This document shows positions 61,452 through 64,000 of a stretch of 64,000 nt of DNA, piece after piece; within the stretch, counting starts at the first letter, position 1; each line of letters starts with the position of its first letter. The stretch is taken from assembly GCF_001953975.1 (NCBI RefSeq), contig NZ_MBEJ01000130.1, forward strand, positions 1-64,000, given 5' to 3'. The translations under genes and the position numbers were made by a program. The notes under the pieces are model-generated. The model saw only the letters and a list, made by a program, of their open reading frames with translations. It did no database searches and was not told where the DNA came from. Origin of the DNA: Mycobacterium sp. NS-7484 (GTDB lineage: Bacteria; Actinomycetota; Actinomycetes; Mycobacteriales; Mycobacteriaceae).

Positions 61452-62366
61452 CTACTGCGGATGGGTGGCGAGGTATTCGCCTACCGGAATGGGTGATTCG
61501 GTCGCATACCCGATCGGCAGCAGGACGTCGCCGGCAGTGGTCACGTAGTAGACGTCCCAACGGTAGAACGCGCCGAACGCCGCCGGATCGGCTGCGAGCG
61601 CCGCGGCGTAGGCGTGGACCGCACGCACGTACGCGTCGGCGTTGTTGTACCGGAACAGGGCATGGTCCGGATCGTTGGCAAATCCGTTGGCGGCCAGGTA
61701 ACGACCGGCCGCCAGGATGCTGTCGCGGGGCGCGTTGATGTCGCCGCCCGCGCCGTAGGCCGCGAACGTGGAGGGCATGAATTGCATCGGCCCCTGCGCC
61801 CCGGCGAGGCTGGTTCCTCGCACGCTGCCGAAATGCGTTTCGATCAGGTTGATCGCGGCCAGGTAGTTCCAGCCCACGCCGGAGGCTGCCTCGGTCTCGC
61901 GGTAACAATCAAGCAGCAGTTCGGCCGGCGGCGGCGGTTCGATGCGCCAGGCGGGCAACGTGTCTCGCGGTTCGGCCAGCGTGGCGAGCTGCCGCCGCGC
62001 GTCGACGTTGTGGTCGTAGAACGCGATCAGATCGGCGGGGATACGCGGCCGGATGATGCCGTCCCACTCAGGATGGCGGCCGATGGCCCGGTAGGCCACC
62101 TGCTGACGCCGGGCAGCTTGGGTGAGCGCAGGCTCCGGCGTCGACCGATTGCGCAGGGCCCGCTCGTCGGATACCAGATCGTCCGCCAGTTGCGCCGGGT
62201 CTGTCGCGAGCCGCGGCTGCGCGCCGCCGGGGGAGGGCTGCGTGGTGGTCGTCGGCGACGGTGCCCTCGAGGAAGCGGGGCTTGCGGTGTCCGACGATTC
62301 CGCGCACCCGACGAGACCTACGCCCAACGTGAACACGATGGCGAGATTGCCGAGATATCGCGCCAT
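61452..62366 (-). CDS. Lytic-transglycosylase-like lipoprotein
   Basis: About 304 residues from ATG 62366. The signal MARYLGNLAIVFTLGVGLVGC carries a lipobox (LVGC), so it is anchored outside the membrane. After a Ser/Pro/Thr linker, the C-terminal half has an SLT-type domain: INLIETHFGSVRGTSLAGAQGPMQFMPSTFAAYG, with the catalytic Glu in IET, as in MltB-like enzymes that cut peptidoglycan. A second region NADAYVRAVHAYAAAL is typical too. The first 45 bases of coding sequence lie within the hairpin repeat at 62326-62378. It ends three bases past ephD, convergently. Confidence 0.85.
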   Translation of the reverse strand: MARYLGNLAIVFTLGVGLVGCAESSDTASPASSRAPSPTTTTQPSPGGAQPRLATDPAQLADDLVSDERALRNRSTPEPALTQAARRQQVAYRAIGRHPEWDGIIRPRIPADLIAFYDHNVDARRQLATLAEPRDTLPAWRIEPPPPAELLLDCYRETEAASGVGWNYLAAINLIETHFGSVRGTSLAGAQGPMQFMPSTFAAYGAGGDINAPRDSILAAGRYLAANGFANDPDHALFRYNNADAYVRAVHAYAAALAADPAAFGAFYRWDVYYVTTAGDVLLPIGYATESPIPVGEYLATHPQ

Positions 62367-62378
62367 CGTGTTCACATT
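62326..62378. repeat. Hairpin repeat encoding the lipoprotein signal peptide
   Basis: Arms 62329-62347 and 62357-62375 pair over 18 of 19 bases. The start codon of the lipoprotein (62364-62366) is inside the arm. Read on the minus strand the element is very similar to the hairpin at 53923-53969 on the plus strand, both over about 58 bases including flanks ending GGCG. Confidence 0.75.
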
Positions 62379-62419
62379 CGGCGGGGGCATGGGATCAGCC
62401 GTTCACGGCTCAAGCTCAA

Positions 62420-63928
62420 TCAGCCGTTCGCGGCTATATCCTCCAACACGGCGAACATCGTCCGCGTCGGCACACCGGTGCCACCCTTGGGGGTGTAACC
62501 CCACGGGCCGCCGGTGTTGTAGGCCGGTGCGGCGATGTCGATGTGCGCCCACTGGACCCCGTCGGCGACGAACTCACGCAGGTAGGTGCCCGCCACCAGC
62601 ATCCCGGCGAAGCGGGATCCGCTGACGTTGGCCAAATCGGCCACCGTGGACTTGAGCTCATCCTTGAGCTCCTCGGGAAGTGGCATGGCCCAACCGTTTT
62701 CGCCCACGGACTGCGACAGCGTCGCGACCCGGTCGCGGAACTCGTCGCTGCCCATCACCCCGGGCGTGCGGGCACCCAGCGCGACTGTCTGCGCGCCCGT
62801 CAGCGTCGAGGTCTCGATCAGGTAGTCCGGGTCGTCCTCGCAGGCCCGCACGATCGCGTCGGCCAGGATCAGCCGGCCCTCGGCGTCGGTGTTGAGCACC
62901 TCGACCGTGATCCCGCCGTACTGGGTCAGCACATCGCCGGGACGCTGCGCGGTCGACGACGGCATGTTCTCGGCCATCGGCACGGTCGCGATCACCTCGA
63001 TCGGCAACTTCTGCTTGGCGGCCAGCACCACGGTCGCGATGACCGCCGCCGCGCCGCCCATGTCGGACGTCATGTGGTGCATGTTGGCGGCCGGCTTGAT
63101 CGAGATGCCGCCGGTGTCGAACGTGATGCCCTTGCCGACGAGCGCGACCCTCTTGGTGCCCGCACCGCCACGATGGATCAACCGGACCAGGCGCGGCGGC
63201 CGGGAGGATCCCTTGCCCACCCCGACGATGCCGCCGTACCCGGCCTCGGCCAGGGCCTCGTCATCGAGCACCTCGACCTCGAGACCGGCCGCTTCACCCA
63301 AAGCCTTTGCCCGATCGGCGAATTCAGCCGGGAAGAGATGGCTGGGGGGAGTGTTCACGAAGTCCCGGGCCGTCGCGACCGCCGACGCCACATCGACTGC
63401 CCGCTGCACGGACTGCTCGGCATTCTCGTCGGCCGTCAGCGCGGTGATGGCGGTCTGGCCGGAATCCTTGGGCGCGGTCTTTTCGCTGCGGAAGTCGTCG
63501 AAGCGGTAGGCGCCCAGGATCAGGCCCTCGACGGCGGCCTCGGGATCGATCGCCGACAGCGACGTCACCACCGTGGCGACCTTGTCGAGGGCGCGCGCGG
63601 CGGTACCGGCGGCCCGGCGGATCACGTCGGCGGGCCACTCGTCGCGCGGCTTGCCCAGACCCACGGTGAGCACGCTGGCCACCGGAAGCGAGGCGACGAC
63701 CAGCCGATGCGTCTGGCCTTCACCGCCGGTGGCGCCCAGCGCCTGCAGGCCGGATTCGACTGCCGCCACCGCCTCGTCGTCGAGGTAGGGCTGTGGCGAC
63801 AGGATCTTCGGGCCCGCCTCGTCACTGACGACGCCGATGACGAGGACGGCCTCGGCCACCCCCTCGCGGGGCAGCGAGGAGCTGACGGTGACGGTGGGTG
63901 TCTGGTAACCGGGATCTGCAGGACTCAC
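62420..63928 (-). CDS. pepA: Leucyl aminopeptidase (M17 family)
   Basis: About 502 residues from GTG 63928, which aligns the N-terminus (MSPADPGYQTPTVTV) with M. tuberculosis PepB (Rv2213); GTG 63946 is an alternative. The M17 signature NTDAEGRLILADA, the metal residues in GKGITFDTGG (Lys, Asp) and TSDMGGAAAV, and a second metal Asp are intact. It removes N-terminal amino acids in the cytosol as a hexamer. It is separated from the ephD pair by the lipoprotein gene and follows the partial gene at the right edge. Confidence 0.93.
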   Translation of the reverse strand: MSPADPGYQTPTVTVSSSLPREGVAEAVLVIGVVSDEAGPKILSPQPYLDDEAVAAVESGLQALGATGGEGQTHRLVVASLPVASVLTVGLGKPRDEWPADVIRRAAGTAARALDKVATVVTSLSAIDPEAAVEGLILGAYRFDDFRSEKTAPKDSGQTAITALTADENAEQSVQRAVDVASAVATARDFVNTPPSHLFPAEFADRAKALGEAAGLEVEVLDDEALAEAGYGGIVGVGKGSSRPPRLVRLIHRGGAGTKRVALVGKGITFDTGGISIKPAANMHHMTSDMGGAAAVIATVVLAAKQKLPIEVIATVPMAENMPSSTAQRPGDVLTQYGGITVEVLNTDAEGRLILADAIVRACEDDPDYLIETSTLTGAQTVALGARTPGVMGSDEFRDRVATLSQSVGENGWAMPLPEELKDELKSTVADLANVSGSRFAGMLVAGTYLREFVADGVQWAHIDIAAPAYNTGGPWGYTPKGGTGVPTRTMFAVLEDIAANG

Positions 63929-63958
63929 AGGCCTCAGCCTAGCCACGCCAACCGCGGC

Positions 63959-64000
63959 TCATGCGGTAGGCGGCGCCCGCTGTAGATCGTAGGCCAGGAC
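63959..64000 (-). CDS. C-terminal tail of a gene entering from the right edge
   Basis: Thirteen codons and a TGA on the minus strand (VLAYDLQRAPPTA). In M. tuberculosis the neighbour at this place is the adenylyl cyclase Rv2212, in the same orientation as pepB, so this may be its end. Too little remains to test it. Confidence 0.35.
   Translation of the reverse strand, partial: VLAYDLQRAPPTA

Noticed and set aside
62543..63985. Long plus-strand frame opposite leucyl aminopeptidase
   Set aside because: No recognisable protein features; M17 motifs are intact on the minus strand.

Overview
This window is a piece of a high-GC actinobacterial chromosome, almost certainly a rapidly growing Mycobacterium (Mycolicibacterium-like). 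The evidence is a near-continuous match in gene order to the M. tuberculosis block Rv2259 to Rv2213: mscR, the Rv2253/Rv2252/Rv2251/Rv2250c/glpD1 group, the FAS-II operon, aceE, ahpE, cobD, ptpA, the cobC-like gene, the RNase H/phosphatase fusion, panB, the Hip1 pair, glnA2-glnE-glnA1, lipA-lipB, dlaT, ephD and pepA/pepB. The window is inverted relative to the usual M. tuberculosis numbering. Orthology is recalled from knowledge of these families, not from a search.

Layout. 1-8.1 kb: start of mycothiol-dependent formaldehyde dehydrogenase, a helical-repeat protein, a serine beta-lactamase fold protein, a DUF3145 protein, two exported proteins, a lipid kinase and an alkyl-DHAP-synthase-like flavoprotein. 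8.1-11.1 kb: TetR-glpD operon and an alpha/beta hydrolase. 11.2-20.8 kb, all minus strand: aceE, the regulator mabR, and fabD-acpM-kasA-kasB-accD6, which elongate meromycolate chains from malonyl units. 21-22.7 kb: lipoprotein, DUF3052, AhpE and a tRNA-Val. 22.8-25 kb: an orphan HTH protein and two minus-strand genes. 25-32.1 kb: cobalamin genes interleaved with the PtkA/PtpA kinase-phosphatase pair, a NIF3-like protein, a coiled-coil zinc-ribbon protein and the RNase H/CobC fusion. 32.1-34.3 kb: a divergent pair of XRE-cupin regulator and flavoprotein-methyltransferase fusion. 34.4-34.8 kb: RNase P RNA. 34.8-41.6 kb: CYTH-CHAD protein, TetR plus enoyl-CoA hydratase, aldo/keto reductase and MarR (divergent), panB, and a wax-ester synthase/DGAT. 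41.7-44.8 kb: two tandem Hip1-type exported proteases. 44.9-53.3 kb: the glutamine synthetase module glnA2-glnE, a short insert (thioesterase, LLM flavoenzyme, DoxX, Dtd), then glnA1. 53.4-64 kb: RDD protein, DUF4191, lipA, lipB, epimerase, dlaT, ephD, a lytic-transglycosylase-like lipoprotein and leucyl aminopeptidase.

Functionally the window joins pyruvate entry (AceE, DlaT and the lipoate enzymes LipB/LipA that modify DlaT), mycolic acid elongation, nitrogen assimilation (two glutamine synthetases and the adenylyltransferase) and pieces of cobalamin assembly. Many genes are predicted to be leaderless: a TANNNT -10 box lies exactly six bases before the start codon at nine places.

The most unusual features are small. 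They include a perfect 28-bp-stem hairpin at 11089 with a second family member at 51756, and a cUUCGg hairpin at 53923 whose near copy at 62326 encodes the signal peptide of a lipoprotein. A flavoprotein-methyltransferase fusion is paired with an XRE-cupin regulator whose own start codon sits inside a perfect palindrome. Direct and inverted repeats lie between the aldo/keto reductase and MarR genes. No insertion sequence, prophage, CRISPR array or rRNA was seen, and no gene-free stretch exceeds 300 bases apart from the rnpB region.
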